Source: UBA2108 sp002713215
GTDB lineage: Bacteria > Bacteroidota > Bacteroidia > Flavobacteriales_G > Salibacteraceae
Assembly: GCA_937891015.1 (NCBI GenBank)
Contig: CALAPY010000072.1
Coordinates: forward strand, 1 to 64,000
Length of the DNA stretch: 64,000 nt
Reading direction: 5' to 3'
Shown here one piece after another: positions 1-8,633 of the stretch (its first letter is position 1; the number at the start of each line of letters is the position of its first letter). The translations under genes were made by a program, and so were the position numbers. The notes under the pieces are model-generated. The model was not told the DNA's origin, searched no databases, and saw only the letters and a program-made list of their open reading frames with translations.

Positions 1-12
1 GATTGTGCGTTT

Positions 13-54
13 GCCTAGCGGCTTCGCCTTCGCGTAGCTTCAGCGGAGCTAGGC
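13..54. repeat. Palindromic intergenic element
   Basis: The outer arms GCCTAGC (13-19) and GCTAGGC (48-54) are exact reverse complements and enclose a G+C-rich core with smaller CTTCG/GCTTC repeats. It is much richer in G+C than the flanking DNA. The look is that of a dispersed palindromic (REP-like) element, but only one copy is visible here. It could also be part of the 3' end of an upstream gene lying outside the window. Confidence 0.4.
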
Positions 55-202
55 TTGAGCGAAAAGGGCATTATAGAGTGTAAGCAAATGAAAAATTAGA
101 AATGAGGTCTCATTTGTCGAATTGATTCGTTTCCCCATTTATCACAATTCAAAACGCTCATTCAAAACCGATTTTATACTTTCACCCTCCAATTCACAAT
201 TT

Positions 203-3200
203 ATGATTCGATTCAGTTTAATTCTCGCTATTTTATTTTCTCTATTCTCTGCTTTTTCGCAACAATTGGACATGAAAACCATGAAAGGGTTTCAGCCCCG
301 ATCCATTGGTCCTGCCGGTATGAGTGGTAGGGTTACGTCGGTTGATGTTGAGTTAAAGAATAACGATCACATCCTTATTGGAACCGCATCCGGTGGAGTT
401 TGGGAAAGTTTTAGCGGAGGAATTAACTGGAAACCCATATTCGATGATGCTCCTGTACAATCCGTTGGAGCGGTTGCCCTGGATCAATTAAACCCGGGGG
501 TTATTTGGGTAGGTACCGGTGAAGGAAATCCTCGAAACAGCCACAACAGTGGGAAGGGGATTTACAAGTCGATTGATGGCGGAAAAAACTGGAAATTAAT
601 GGGTTTGGAGAATACCAAAACCATTCATCGCATCATTCTAAACCCAAGAAATTCAAATGAAATTTATGTGGCAATCCTGGGTTCTGCCTGGGGACCAAAC
701 AAAGAAAGGGGAGTCTTTAAATCGATGAATGGGGGAGAAACCTGGGAACATATTTTGTCTGTAAACGATACCACCGGCTGTGCCGATTTGGTTATGGACC
801 CTTCAAATCCAAACAAGCTGATTGCCGCCATGTGGCAATACGGAAGAAAGCCCTGGTTTTTTAATTCGGGAGGTAAAGGTTCCGGAATGTATATCACTTT
901 TGATGGAGGTAAAACCTGGGAAAAAAGGACAGAGAAAGATGGTTTACCCAAAGGTAACCTGGGAAGAATGGGCCTAACCATTTCCAAAAACAAACCCAAC
1001 GTGATCTATTCGCTTATTGAGAGTAAGAAAACGGCATTGTACCGAAGCGACGATGGTGGATTTAAATGGCGAAAGATTAATGATAAAACCATAGGAAACC
1101 GCCCCTTCTATTATGCCGATATTTATGTAGACCCGAATAATGAGAACCGGGTTTATAATCTTTTTTCTGTAGTAACCAAAAGCGAAGACGGCGGTAAATC
1201 ATTTCAGACCTTAACACCCTATTTTAAGGTTCACCCCGATCATCATGCGTTTTGGATCAATCCTGACAATTCAGATCATATAATCGACGGTAACGATGGT
1301 GGCCTGACCATTTCCAAGGATGGGGGTAAGAGCTGGAGGTATGTTACTAATTTACCCCTGGGCCAGTTCTATCACATCAATATTGATGATGATATGCCCT
1401 ACAACGTTTATGGGGGATTGCAGGACAATGGAAGTTGGAAGGGGCCAGCCTATTTGTTCGAACGAGGCGGAATTAGAAACCATCATTGGGAAGAGTTGTT
1501 ATTCGGTGATGGCTTTGACGTGGTTCCCCAGGCCGGAAACCCCAACAAGGGATACGCTATGTACCAGGGTGGGAATGTAGCCCAGTACAATTTAGAGAAT
1601 GGGAGATCAAGTATTGTCAAGCCCATCCACCCGGAGGGAATTGAACTTCGGTTCAACTGGAATGCTGGAATAGCTCAGGATCCACACCAGGAATGTGGAG
1701 TATATTTTGGTAGTCAATTTGTACATTACAGCGAAGATTGTGGCAACAACTGGCAAATTATTTCACCGGACTTAACCACCAACGATACCCTTAAACAAAA
1801 ACAGGCAAAAAGTGGAGGGTTAACGATTGATGCAACCAAAGCGGAAAATTACACTTCCATACTTTGCATAGCGCCCAGTCCACATGATGACCAGATAATT
1901 TGGGTAGGAACGGATGACGGAAACGTACAGGTAACAAAAGACAAAGGACAATCCTGGAAAAACCTTTCAGGAAGCATTTCAGGCTTTCCCAAAGGCGCGT
2001 GGATTCCTCAAATACAAGTAAGCAAACATTCGGTTGATGAGGTGTACGTTGTGGTAAATGACTATAGAAGAAATAACTGGGAGCCTTACATTTTCAGGAC
2101 GATTAATGGAGGAACAACCTGGAGTCGTATTGTTGATGGGAACAAAGTAAAAGGGCATGTTTGGAGCATGGTTCAGGATCCGGTAGAGAAAGACCTGCTG
2201 TTTTGTGGGACAGACTTCGGACTGTACGTCAGTGTGAATGGTGGTAACGATTGGACGCAATGGACGGAAGGGCTTCCATCGGTTCCTGTCTCTGATTTAA
2301 AAATTCAGGAAAGGGAGAAAGATCTGGTTATTGGAACCTTTGGACGGGCAGTATATATTCTTGATGACATTACTATACTACGTGAAATAACCCGTGAACA
2401 ATTGGAATTGTCAAAGGAAGAATTTCAGGTATTTGAACCAAGAGCTTCATATCGATCTCCCTGGAAAGTGGCCAAAGGAATTCATTTTACCGGAGATGCT
2501 GAATTTAAAGGTAGAAACAGGGGTTCTTCTCCTATGATTACTCTGTATATTTCTCCTGAATTAATCAAAACAAAAGGAAAGAAGGGTAAGGGGAAACAGG
2601 AGGAACAAGCGAAGAAGGATTCGACTAAGTTAAAGGGGCCAAAAGACAAGGTAGAATATTTGGTTCTCAACGGGAATAATGACACGGTTCGCTTTGCAAG
2701 CTTTAAACCAGATTCCAACATTAATCGGTTTTATTGGAACGAAAGAGAAGACGGAGTTGATCGGCTTAGGAGAACCCCTCCTAAAAAGAAGAAAGATGAT
2801 AAATACAAGCCAGCGGGGCTAAATGTACTTCCCGGTCAATACACCATGGTGTTCTTTTATCAAAAGTTTTCAGATACATGCACCATTGAGATAAAACAAA
2901 ACCCCAAAACAGCTATACCAGAGTCCGAACTGACCCAGGTTTATGAAAAGAAGAAGGCACAGCAACAGGAATATCAAAACGTAGTAAAGCAGGTGGACAA
3001 ATTAAAAGCAATAAAAAAATCGATTGGGGAGATCAATGGAATGCTGAAGTTCTTACCCGATAGCCTTGCCGATAGTTTGCGGAAAGATGGTAAAGCCATT
3101 AACGACACCATTAACGTTTTGCTCGATGAGTTTTTCCTTCCTGAAGGATTCAAGGGCTACGACCACGTAAGTGTAAAACTATCGAATCGCATTGGCCGAA

Positions 3201-3394
3201 TTTATGGTTATCTGAATTCGGAGAATGCGCTGGAAAGTGGAACACTCGACCTTGCGGTTAAGGATTTTAACAGATACTACGAACCAGTTAATGCCAGGAT
3301 GGAAAACCTGTTTACCGGTCCCTGGGAAGATTACCAAAGGCAAGTGGAATCCTTGCAGTTTGAATATTTCAAGGCGTTTAGAGAATTGGAATAG
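203..3394 (+). CDS. Secreted BNR/sortilin-like beta-propeller protein
   Basis: Large exported protein (about 1063 residues) with many Asp-box/BNR motifs of the S-x-DGG-x-W type, spaced as in VPS10/sortilin-like and WD40/YVTN/BNR-like propellers. The open frame extends upstream to a TTG at 122, but ATG 203 starts a clean signal peptide (MIRFSLILAILFSLFSAFSQ), so I place the start there. The propeller region fills roughly the first 750 residues. A Lys-rich linker and a helical C-terminal part follow, ending QFEYFKAFRELE. There is no T9SS sorting domain, unlike the BNR protein at 12242-15397, so it is probably periplasmic or exported another way. The family is widespread in Bacteroidota; substrate and activity are unknown. 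The last ~50 bases recur as a fossil copy at 4397-4459. Confidence 0.85.
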   Translation: MIRFSLILAILFSLFSAFSQQLDMKTMKGFQPRSIGPAGMSGRVTSVDVELKNNDHILIGTASGGVWESFSGGINWKPIFDDAPVQSVGAVALDQLNPGVIWVGTGEGNPRNSHNSGKGIYKSIDGGKNWKLMGLENTKTIHRIILNPRNSNEIYVAILGSAWGPNKERGVFKSMNGGETWEHILSVNDTTGCADLVMDPSNPNKLIAAMWQYGRKPWFFNSGGKGSGMYITFDGGKTWEKRTEKDGLPKGNLGRMGLTISKNKPNVIYSLIESKKTALYRSDDGGFKWRKINDKTIGNRPFYYADIYVDPNNENRVYNLFSVVTKSEDGGKSFQTLTPYFKVHPDHHAFWINPDNSDHIIDGNDGGLTISKDGGKSWRYVTNLPLGQFYHINIDDDMPYNVYGGLQDNGSWKGPAYLFERGGIRNHHWEELLFGDGFDVVPQAGNPNKGYAMYQGGNVAQYNLENGRSSIVKPIHPEGIELRFNWNAGIAQDPHQECGVYFGSQFVHYSEDCGNNWQIISPDLTTNDTLKQKQAKSGGLTIDATKAENYTSILCIAPSPHDDQIIWVGTDDGNVQVTKDKGQSWKNLSGSISGFPKGAWIPQIQVSKHSVDEVYVVVNDYRRNNWEPYIFRTINGGTTWSRIVDGNKVKGHVWSMVQDPVEKDLLFCGTDFGLYVSVNGGNDWTQWTEGLPSVPVSDLKIQEREKDLVIGTFGRAVYILDDITILREITREQLELSKEEFQVFEPRASYRSPWKVAKGIHFTGDAEFKGRNRGSSPMITLYISPELIKTKGKKGKGKQEEQAKKDSTKLKGPKDKVEYLVLNGNNDTVRFASFKPDSNINRFYWNEREDGVDRLRRTPPKKKKDDKYKPAGLNVLPGQYTMVFFYQKFSDTCTIEIKQNPKTAIPESELTQVYEKKKAQQQEYQNVVKQVDKLKAIKKSIGEINGMLKFLPDSLADSLRKDGKAINDTINVLLDEFFLPEGFKGYDHVSVKLSNRIGRIYGYLNSENALESGTLDLAVKDFNRYYEPVNARMENLFTGPWEDYQRQVESLQFEYFKAFRELE

Positions 3395-3448
3395 TCCATA
3401 CTTTTCTATAAAGTAGGTTACCCTAAAAAATAAGTTACATAAAAATAG

Positions 3449-3464
3449 TTACCATGTAAAATAA
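3449..3464. promoter_or_regulatory. Probable operator of the first MarR cassette
   Basis: TTACCATGTAAAATAA lies upstream of the MarR gene and matches, apart from one extra C, TTACATGTAAAATAA upstream of the DoxX gene (3967-3981). The core is a near-perfect dyad, TTAC(c)ATGTAA, as expected for a MarR dimer. It sits just upstream of the -7 element at 3472, so binding would block transcription. Autoregulation is inferred. Confidence 0.45.
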
Positions 3465-3471
3465 ATTATTT

Positions 3472-3479
3472 TATATTTG
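3472..3479 (+). promoter_or_regulatory. Bacteroidota -7 element of the MarR gene
   Basis: TATATTTG fits the Bacteroidota -7 consensus TAnnTTTG. The TTG that could be read as the start codon of the MarR gene (3477) is part of this element, which argues for the ATG at 3495. A 19-base gap upstream leads to TTAC at 3449-3452, a poor -33 match. Confidence 0.5.
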
Positions 3480-3494
3480 CCTGCTCAAAACAAA

Positions 3495-3947
3495 ATGGTG
3501 GGTAAAATTGACTCGGAAATAAAATCAAAATTTGTAAACGATCAGCATCGTTTCGTAACCAACCTGGTATTCACTGCCAACTGGGTTAATAATTACTTTG
3601 TTGATCACATTAAGCCTTTTGGTATATCCCCTCAGCAGTTTAATATTCTTCGGATTCTGAAAGCTTCGGGAGACTGGATTCCCATGTCTGATGTCAAGGA
3701 CGGACTATTGGATAAGGCACCTAATGCCACTCGCCTCGCGGATAAGCTGCTGAGTAAGAAGTTGATCGATCGAAATAGAAGTGATTTGGATAGAAGAAAG
3801 GTTTATGTACGAATAACCAAGAAGGGCTTAGAATTAATGGAAGAGATTAATAAAAAAGAGAGCCTTATTCAAGAAGCATTGGATACACGGATAACGGCAA
3901 AAGATGCCAAATACGTAAGCGAGGTATTGGACAAATTTAGAGGGTAA
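3495..3947 (+). CDS. MarR-family transcriptional regulator (cassette 1)
   Basis: A protein of 150 residues with the MarR winged-helix fold: a helical N-terminus with the recognisable GISPQQFNILRIL segment, a central HTH (DKAPNATRLADKL), a wing with the typical DRRKVYVRITKKG turn, and a C-terminal dimerisation helix. I start at ATG 3495 because the upstream TTG (3477) lies inside the -7 element. The gene sits 68 bp before a DoxX-like gene, and both intergenic regions carry the same dyad, so it probably represses itself and that gene. A paralogue with the same neighbour type is at 32512-32958. The ligand is unknown; relatives often respond to phenolic or oxidative stress. Confidence 0.88.
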   Translation: MVGKIDSEIKSKFVNDQHRFVTNLVFTANWVNNYFVDHIKPFGISPQQFNILRILKASGDWIPMSDVKDGLLDKAPNATRLADKLLSKKLIDRNRSDLDRRKVYVRITKKGLELMEEINKKESLIQEALDTRITAKDAKYVSEVLDKFRG

Positions 3948-3966
3948 AAAAATTTGTCACAAAATA

Positions 3967-3981
3967 TTACATGTAAAATAA
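3967..3981. promoter_or_regulatory. Operator dyad between marR and doxX (cassette 1)
   Basis: TTACATGTAAAATAA contains the perfect palindrome TTACATGTAA (3967-3976). The same sequence with one inserted base precedes the MarR gene. A third, half-like copy AAGTAAAATAA follows at 3986-3996. Placement before the DoxX-like gene suggests it is the target site of the MarR protein. Confidence 0.45.
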
Positions 3982-4003
3982 TAACAAGTAAAATAAACAA
4001 TTA

Positions 4004-4011
4004 TAAATTTG
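4004..4011 (+). promoter_or_regulatory. Bacteroidota -7 element before the DoxX-like gene
   Basis: TAAATTTG matches TAnnTTTG and ends only four bases before the ATG at 4016. If used, the transcript would be leaderless or nearly so. The match could be fortuitous in this AT-rich spacer. Confidence 0.35.
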
Positions 4012-4015
4012 AATT

Positions 4016-4393
4016 ATGAATAAGAAAAACAAAATCATTTATTACGCGGTTACCGGTCTGTTTTCTGCACATATGCTAATGACAGTAGGCATGTATATTT
4101 TTAGAACTGAAATGGTAGCTGAAGTTTTTTCTACTTTAGGTGTGTCTGCATCAGTAATATATCCTTTGGCTGCTGCGAAGGTTCTGGGCATAATTGCCAT
4201 TTTGACCAATAAATCACAATTACTTAAGGAAATGGCTTATGCAGGGTTTGCCCTGGATTTCATCCTGGCTTCGGGAGCACATTTCATAGCCGGAGACGGG
4301 AGCGGGTTCTATCCATTAGTAGCTCTTGTTATAATGGGAATTTCCTATATCTATCATAGGAAGTTATTCGTTACGGCGGAAAAAGTCGGATGA
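4016..4393 (+). CDS. DoxX-like four-helix membrane protein (cassette 1)
   Basis: Inner-membrane protein of 125 residues with four predicted transmembrane segments (about residues 7-28, 40-62, 72-92 and 97-115). It resembles the DoxX/DoxD-like family, small quinone-associated or redox-stress membrane proteins that are often placed next to MarR regulators in Bacteroidota. The motif AAAKVLGIIAIL in the second helix is typical of the DoxX_2 group. It is the only gene downstream of the MarR gene and shares its operator. The exact biochemical role is not known. Its function here is inferred from the neighbouring regulator and from the parallel DoxX gene at 33018-33395. Confidence 0.75.
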   Translation: MNKKNKIIYYAVTGLFSAHMLMTVGMYIFRTEMVAEVFSTLGVSASVIYPLAAAKVLGIIAILTNKSQLLKEMAYAGFALDFILASGAHFIAGDGSGFYPLVALVIMGISYIYHRKLFVTAEKVG

Positions 4394-4396
4394 CAA

Positions 4397-4459
4397 ATAC
4401 GAACCAGGCAGAAACCTTTGCAATTTGAATATTTTAGGGCATTTAAGAAGTTGGAATAA
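4397..4459 (+). pseudogene. Fossil copy of the 3' end of the BNR-protein gene
   Basis: Reading from 4418 gives LQFEYFRAFKKLE followed by a TAA at 4457, nearly the same as the C-terminus of the protein ending at 3394 (LQFEYFKAFRELE, stop). The DNA similarity runs about 50-60 bp, with a one-base insertion near 4417 and further small gaps upstream. No start or longer frame belongs to it, so it is a remnant. The MarR-DoxX cassette lies exactly between the intact 3' end and this copy. Confidence 0.7.
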
Positions 4460-4583
4460 TTAAGTGCCGATGGCTTGCCTGGTTCGTGTAATAGCTACGG
4501 TTGTAGTACAATAGCGAATACCTTATTAATTGATTAATCACATATACCTGAATGTATTACTTTCGCCAAAACATGTTGAAATC

Positions 4584-5176
4584 ATGAAAAATTTATTAGT
4601 TGCACGTTGGCAGTTGTTGCCATTCCATTGTTCTCTTTTGCACCAGGAGAAAAGACCAGAAAATTAAGTGGGAATACAAATTTCCTAAAAGAAAAAGTTT
4701 CAATTTTTGTCGAGTTCGATTATTCGAAAACTTCTGTCGATGGATTAGATTCTGAAGTTGATTACATTGAGTATAAGATGAAAAATGAAGAATCGCAGGA
4801 GGAAGCTGATAAATGGAAAAATGCTTGGGAAAATGATAAAAAGAGTTTCGTGGAGTACTTCGGAAATACCATTTCAGGTAAAACAAAAAAGTATCCGGCA
4901 ACATTTAACATTGACAATCTCGAGGCTGATTATAAACTGATTGTTCAACCTGTTCATATTGGTACAGGCACCCCGGTAAAATCGTCTTCTTTTGAATGTA
5001 AATTCATTTTTATTAATAGCAAGACCAAGGAAGAAGAGGCTGTAATTTATTGCCCTAAAACTTCTGGTTCTCAGGCAGGACCAATGAGTAGCTCTATGGC
5101 AGGTCGTGTTAATCTTGCAATGTTATACACGATTAACAATTTCTCTAAGTATTATAAGGGATTAATGAAGTCGTGA
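4584..5176 (+). CDS. Unknown exported protein, frameshifted in signal peptide
   Basis: Exported protein of about 197 residues with no family I recognise. The frame coding for the mature protein has no good start: its first usable codon is TTG 4607, which would give a signal peptide with no basic end. ATG 4584 is one base out of frame. Adding one A to the A5 run at 4587-4591 joins them and gives MKKFISCTLAVVAIPLFS, a textbook signal peptide. So the gene has a homopolymer frameshift, either real, phase-variable, or a sequencing error. The mature part is rich in Lys/Glu and has two Cys late in the chain. The next gene starts on GTG overlapping its stop, so the two are co-transcribed and translationally coupled. 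Confidence 0.6.
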
Positions 5177-5835
5177 GAACGGTTGTAAGTCTTACACTAG
5201 CAAGCCTTATTCTTATTTCATTTAAGCCAATTGGTACAAGTTCCGTATTGGCGAAGGATGGAGAAGTTAAGGCTTTATCTGCAAAAAAAGTTACATTTTT
5301 AGGGGTTAATTTTTCCAAGTTTAAGTTGGTAAACCAAATGGGCTTTATTGACAAAAACGGAAGAACCAAATGCAAAGCGCTAAGCTTTAAGTATTTTGAA
5401 AGTTGGAATGATGTTTTTTTAACAGAGTCCGGGAAATCCAATATGAATAATTTGCTTAGGGTTGAAAAAGCAAAAGTTTCCCTGAAAAAATCCCTGGAAT
5501 TAAATACTGAAATTGATACCGAAGGCTGTTTAATTGAGGATGGTCAGTACTCGATTAGTAAAAGCGATATTCAGGATGTTGTTGATGACTATGACCTGGA
5601 ATTAGAAGGGATCTCAGTGCTTATGGTGGCAGAGAGTATTAGTAAAAAGCTTGAGTATGGTGTTTACTATATAGTCTATTTCGATTCAGAAAGAAACATA
5701 TTGTATAGTAGAAAATATCAGGGCGAACCTTCAGGCGGTGGTTTTGATAATTACTGGGTGAATACAATTTTTGATTCCCTGGAAAAACATGCTAAAAGCG
5801 TTAAAAAAGAACGTAAATCATTGGGCATAGATTGA
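5173..5835 (+). CDS. Unknown exported protein
   Basis: A protein of 220 residues starting on a GTG that overlaps the TGA of the previous gene by four bases (GTGA). Residues 1-20 form a signal peptide (MRTVVSLTLASLILISFKP). The rest is a mixed Lys/Asp/Ser-rich domain without a motif I recognise; there is one Cys at the KCKALSF segment and one at EGCLIEDG. The coupling to the upstream frameshifted gene suggests the two act together. No T9SS domain or lipobox is seen. Both are probably lineage-specific periplasmic or surface proteins. Confidence 0.6.
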   Translation: MRTVVSLTLASLILISFKPIGTSSVLAKDGEVKALSAKKVTFLGVNFSKFKLVNQMGFIDKNGRTKCKALSFKYFESWNDVFLTESGKSNMNNLLRVEKAKVSLKKSLELNTEIDTEGCLIEDGQYSISKSDIQDVVDDYDLELEGISVLMVAESISKKLEYGVYYIVYFDSERNILYSRKYQGEPSGGGFDNYWVNTIFDSLEKHAKSVKKERKSLGID

Positions 5836-5998
5836 TGCTTCTAATACAGCGTAAACCTATTTTTTATTCCTTTCTATTCAAGTGGAATAGTTCCAGGCAC
5901 TTGTAAGTTGATTTGTCTGTTACGGGTTATGGCGGGATAGTTTTGTTGAAAGTTATAAATAGTTGTACATTTAACGCGTTGAATTTCAATACTAATTC

Positions 5999-6427
5999 AT
6001 GATCAAAACTATGCTTCTAAAATCACTGGCCGTTATTGTTTCCGTGTTGACCATAGTGGCATCTGTTGATTGGTCGATCAATGCTCATTTTTGTGGTGAT
6101 CAATTGATTAACTTGGCTTTTATTGGTGAAGCCGAAGGTTGTGGAATGGATGAAGCCAGATCAACCTGTGAACCCAATCCTCTTACGGAATCCTATAAGG
6201 GGATTTGTTGCTCCAATAGAGATATCGTCTTTACACCCGAAGATGTTCTATCTCAACTAACTGCTAAAAAAGGGCTTAAGAAGAACCAAAATACAGTTGA
6301 ACTGTTTGACCATTCATTACCCTTAGTTGGATTACTGAAAACAACCAAAACCTTGTGTTGGGGAAATTCTTCACCCCCTTGGTTTTTCAAGGACCTCTTT
6401 ATTCTTCACAAGGTTTTTAGACTATAG
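5999..6427 (+). CDS. HYC_CC_PP-type exported Cys-rich protein
   Basis: A protein of 142 residues with an N-terminal hydrophobic signal or anchor (about residues 5-24). It carries, in order, HFC (about 30), GCGM, a lone Cys, GICCSN (about 69) and SSPPWF (about 125). This order matches the small Bacteroidota HYC_CC_PP family, whose name comes from those three motifs. The clustered Cys and His residues suggest metal binding or disulfides; family members often sit beside copper or TonB-linked genes, and here the next operon is copper-related. The spacer to that operon is 171 bp, so it may be transcribed separately. Family assignment is from motif pattern alone. Confidence 0.6.
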   Translation: MIKTMLLKSLAVIVSVLTIVASVDWSINAHFCGDQLINLAFIGEAEGCGMDEARSTCEPNPLTESYKGICCSNRDIVFTPEDVLSQLTAKKGLKKNQNTVELFDHSLPLVGLLKTTKTLCWGNSSPPWFFKDLFILHKVFRL

Positions 6428-6598
6428 ATTACAGTTTTCATTAAAAAACACTTCATGATTCAGGTTGATATTTCTATAACCGAATCATAACTCCTAACTA
6501 TTTATTAAGATTTTAATTTCCTAAGAATCCAAATTAAAAGCGTGCAGGTCTTTGAGTTGAGCAAAAGTTTTATTAATGCAGTATATAAAAATATAAGT

Positions 6599-7615
6599 AT
6601 GAAAAAATATTTAATCCTATTGATAACATTATCGTTTGTTACTACCACAATTCAGGCGCAGGTTGATGTTAAGTTAAGAATCAATCATAAATCAGGAAGT
6701 CAGGATTTTAAATTTAACGATGTTGTTACAGCAAAAGACGGGTACAACATTAGGTTTACGCGGCTTCAATATTATATTTCAAAAATTAAATTAATTCATG
6801 ATAACGGAAAAGAAACTGTTCTGGAGGACGTTTACCTATTGGAAAATGCTGGTATGAAACTGACTCATGATCTAGGGAATTTCGATATTAAGTATTTGGA
6901 GGGCATTAAGTTTAGTATCGGCGTGGACAATGGCCCAAACCCAAACCCCAATGATCCTTCAAACAACACAACCAATCACGCAGATCCAAATCTATGGCCT
7001 AATAGCCACGCTCTCGCATTAAAAAGTCCGAGAATGCACTGGGGATGGTCTGCAGGGTATCGATTTGTTTGCATGGAAGGGTTTTCAGGACCTTCTACGA
7101 ATTTTTCGTGTGAAATGCATGCACTAGGAGATGCCAATTATCATGAAGTTGACCTGGTGGCTGGAGCAGAAATCATTAACAACGAAATGGTAATCGAAAT
7201 TAATGCCGACTACTTGGAATCATTGTACAATGTTAATATGTCAAGTGGTTTTTACTTGCATAGTGTAGGGGGCAAGGCAGTAACATTTTTGAAGAACTTT
7301 CAACAACGAGTGTTCAGCGCTTCAATGGAACCCATTAAGAATACTACCGGTGTAGGAAGCATAAAAGGACACGATTATCAAATGAAATTCCAACCAAACC
7401 CTTCAGACGGTCCCATTAAGGTGACTTTCAAACCGAAAGGCAATAGCACCTATTTGTTTCAGGTATTTAACCTTCAGGGTAAGTTGATAGAAAAGTATGA
7501 ACTGAACGGTTCAAATGCTTTTGAGATTGAAGGACTATCTGTAGGAATTTACCATGGAGTCTTATTGGAAAATAATGAGGCTATTGATATTCAAAAAATG
7601 GTAATCATAAGGTAG
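6599..7615 (+). CDS. MbnP-like copper-binding protein with T9SS domain
   Basis: A protein of 338 residues. The frame opens upstream at GTG 6542, but ATG 6599 gives a proper signal peptide (MKKYLILLITLSFVTTTIQA). Residues 22-260 resemble the MbnP family: the strand segment RLQYYISKIKLI (55-66), the NGPNPNPNDP loop (111-120), and the Trp-rich segment MHWGWSAGYRF (146-156). In methanotroph MbnP a Trp is oxidised to kynurenine by the partner MbnH and helps bind Cu(I). The MbnH-like gene follows four bases later here, which supports the assignment. Residues 265-338 are a T9SS type A sorting domain starting at FQPNPSDG, so the protein is expected on the cell surface. Which Trp is modified cannot be told. 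Confidence 0.82.
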   Translation: MKKYLILLITLSFVTTTIQAQVDVKLRINHKSGSQDFKFNDVVTAKDGYNIRFTRLQYYISKIKLIHDNGKETVLEDVYLLENAGMKLTHDLGNFDIKYLEGIKFSIGVDNGPNPNPNDPSNNTTNHADPNLWPNSHALALKSPRMHWGWSAGYRFVCMEGFSGPSTNFSCEMHALGDANYHEVDLVAGAEIINNEMVIEINADYLESLYNVNMSSGFYLHSVGGKAVTFLKNFQQRVFSASMEPIKNTTGVGSIKGHDYQMKFQPNPSDGPIKVTFKPKGNSTYLFQVFNLQGKLIEKYELNGSNAFEIEGLSVGIYHGVLLENNEAIDIQKMVIIR

Positions 7616-7619
7616 ACAA

Positions 7620-8624
7620 GTGCGTATTTCGTTCTTAATTCTGTTGGGGGTATTATCGGTTGTCTTACTGGGGAATAAAGGCCAGGAAGATTTGCTTGAC
7701 GTACTTAAGGCTGAACCAAAACATTTTCCGCAAATTGATTATCCAACGGATAATGATATTACAGTGGAAAGATGGAAGTTGGGGAAAAGACTCTTTTACG
7801 ATCCGACGCTCTCACGGGATAGTTCAATTAGTTGTGCTTCTTGTCACTTACCTGGTTTTGCATTTTCAGATACCCTGGCATTTAGTTTAGGAGTGGAAAA
7901 GAGGGTAGGAGTGAGAAATGCCCCTTCATTGGCAAATGTTGCCTACCATCCTTATCTCTCTCGGGATGGCGGAGTTCCAAGTTTGGAAATGCAAATTCTT
8001 GTACCGGTTCAGGAACATCTCGAAATGGATTTTAGTACCCTGGAAATAGCCGATCGTATGATGAAGGATAGTAGCTACTACAATGAAAGTATGGTTGCAT
8101 ATAATCGTTATCCTGATCCCTATGTAATAACGCGTGCATTAGCGTGTTTCGAAAGGACACTAATAAGTAGTAACAGTAAGTATGATCGAGTTCAATTGGG
8201 TAAAGAGGAATTTACGGTTGAGGAAGAACGAGGCCATCAACTGTTCACAAGTGAAAGAACTCAATGTTCAACTTGTCACTCGGGATTCAATTTTACTAAT
8301 TACAAATTTGAGAACAACGGATTGAGAATTCATTATTCGGATTCTGGAAGAATGAGAGTAACAAAATCGGAAATTGATCGCGATAAGTTTAAGGTGCCTT
8401 CACTGAGAAACGTAGAACTCACGGGGCCCTACATGCACGATGGGTCCATTAAAAGACTAGAAGAAGTTGTTGGTCATTATTCAGAAGGAATTATAGAACA
8501 TAAAAATTTAAGCACTGGAATTAAAAATCTTTATTTAACAGAAAACGAAAGAAAGGATTTGGTATCGTTTTTAAAAACATTGACAGATCCTGGATTTTGT
8601 AAAAACAATTTATACACACAATAA
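7620..8624 (+). CDS. Di-haem cytochrome c peroxidase, MbnH-like
   Basis: A protein of 334 residues starting on GTG four bases after the MbnP stop. A signal sequence at 1-19 exports it to the periplasm. Two haem c sites are clear: CASCH (72-76) and CSTCH (216-220). The conserved GPYMHDGSIKRLEEVV segment near the end (about 271-286) is typical of the CcpA/MauG/MbnH superfamily. In MbnH the di-haem centre forms a high-valent state that oxidises a Trp of MbnP; ordinary CcpA reduces H2O2. Placement directly after an MbnP-like gene favours the MbnH role, but sequence alone does not exclude peroxidase activity. Confidence 0.85.
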   Translation: MRISFLILLGVLSVVLLGNKGQEDLLDVLKAEPKHFPQIDYPTDNDITVERWKLGKRLFYDPTLSRDSSISCASCHLPGFAFSDTLAFSLGVEKRVGVRNAPSLANVAYHPYLSRDGGVPSLEMQILVPVQEHLEMDFSTLEIADRMMKDSSYYNESMVAYNRYPDPYVITRALACFERTLISSNSKYDRVQLGKEEFTVEEERGHQLFTSERTQCSTCHSGFNFTNYKFENNGLRIHYSDSGRMRVTKSEIDRDKFKVPSLRNVELTGPYMHDGSIKRLEEVVGHYSEGIIEHKNLSTGIKNLYLTENERKDLVSFLKTLTDPGFCKNNLYTQ

Positions 8625-8633
8625 AACAAAGTC

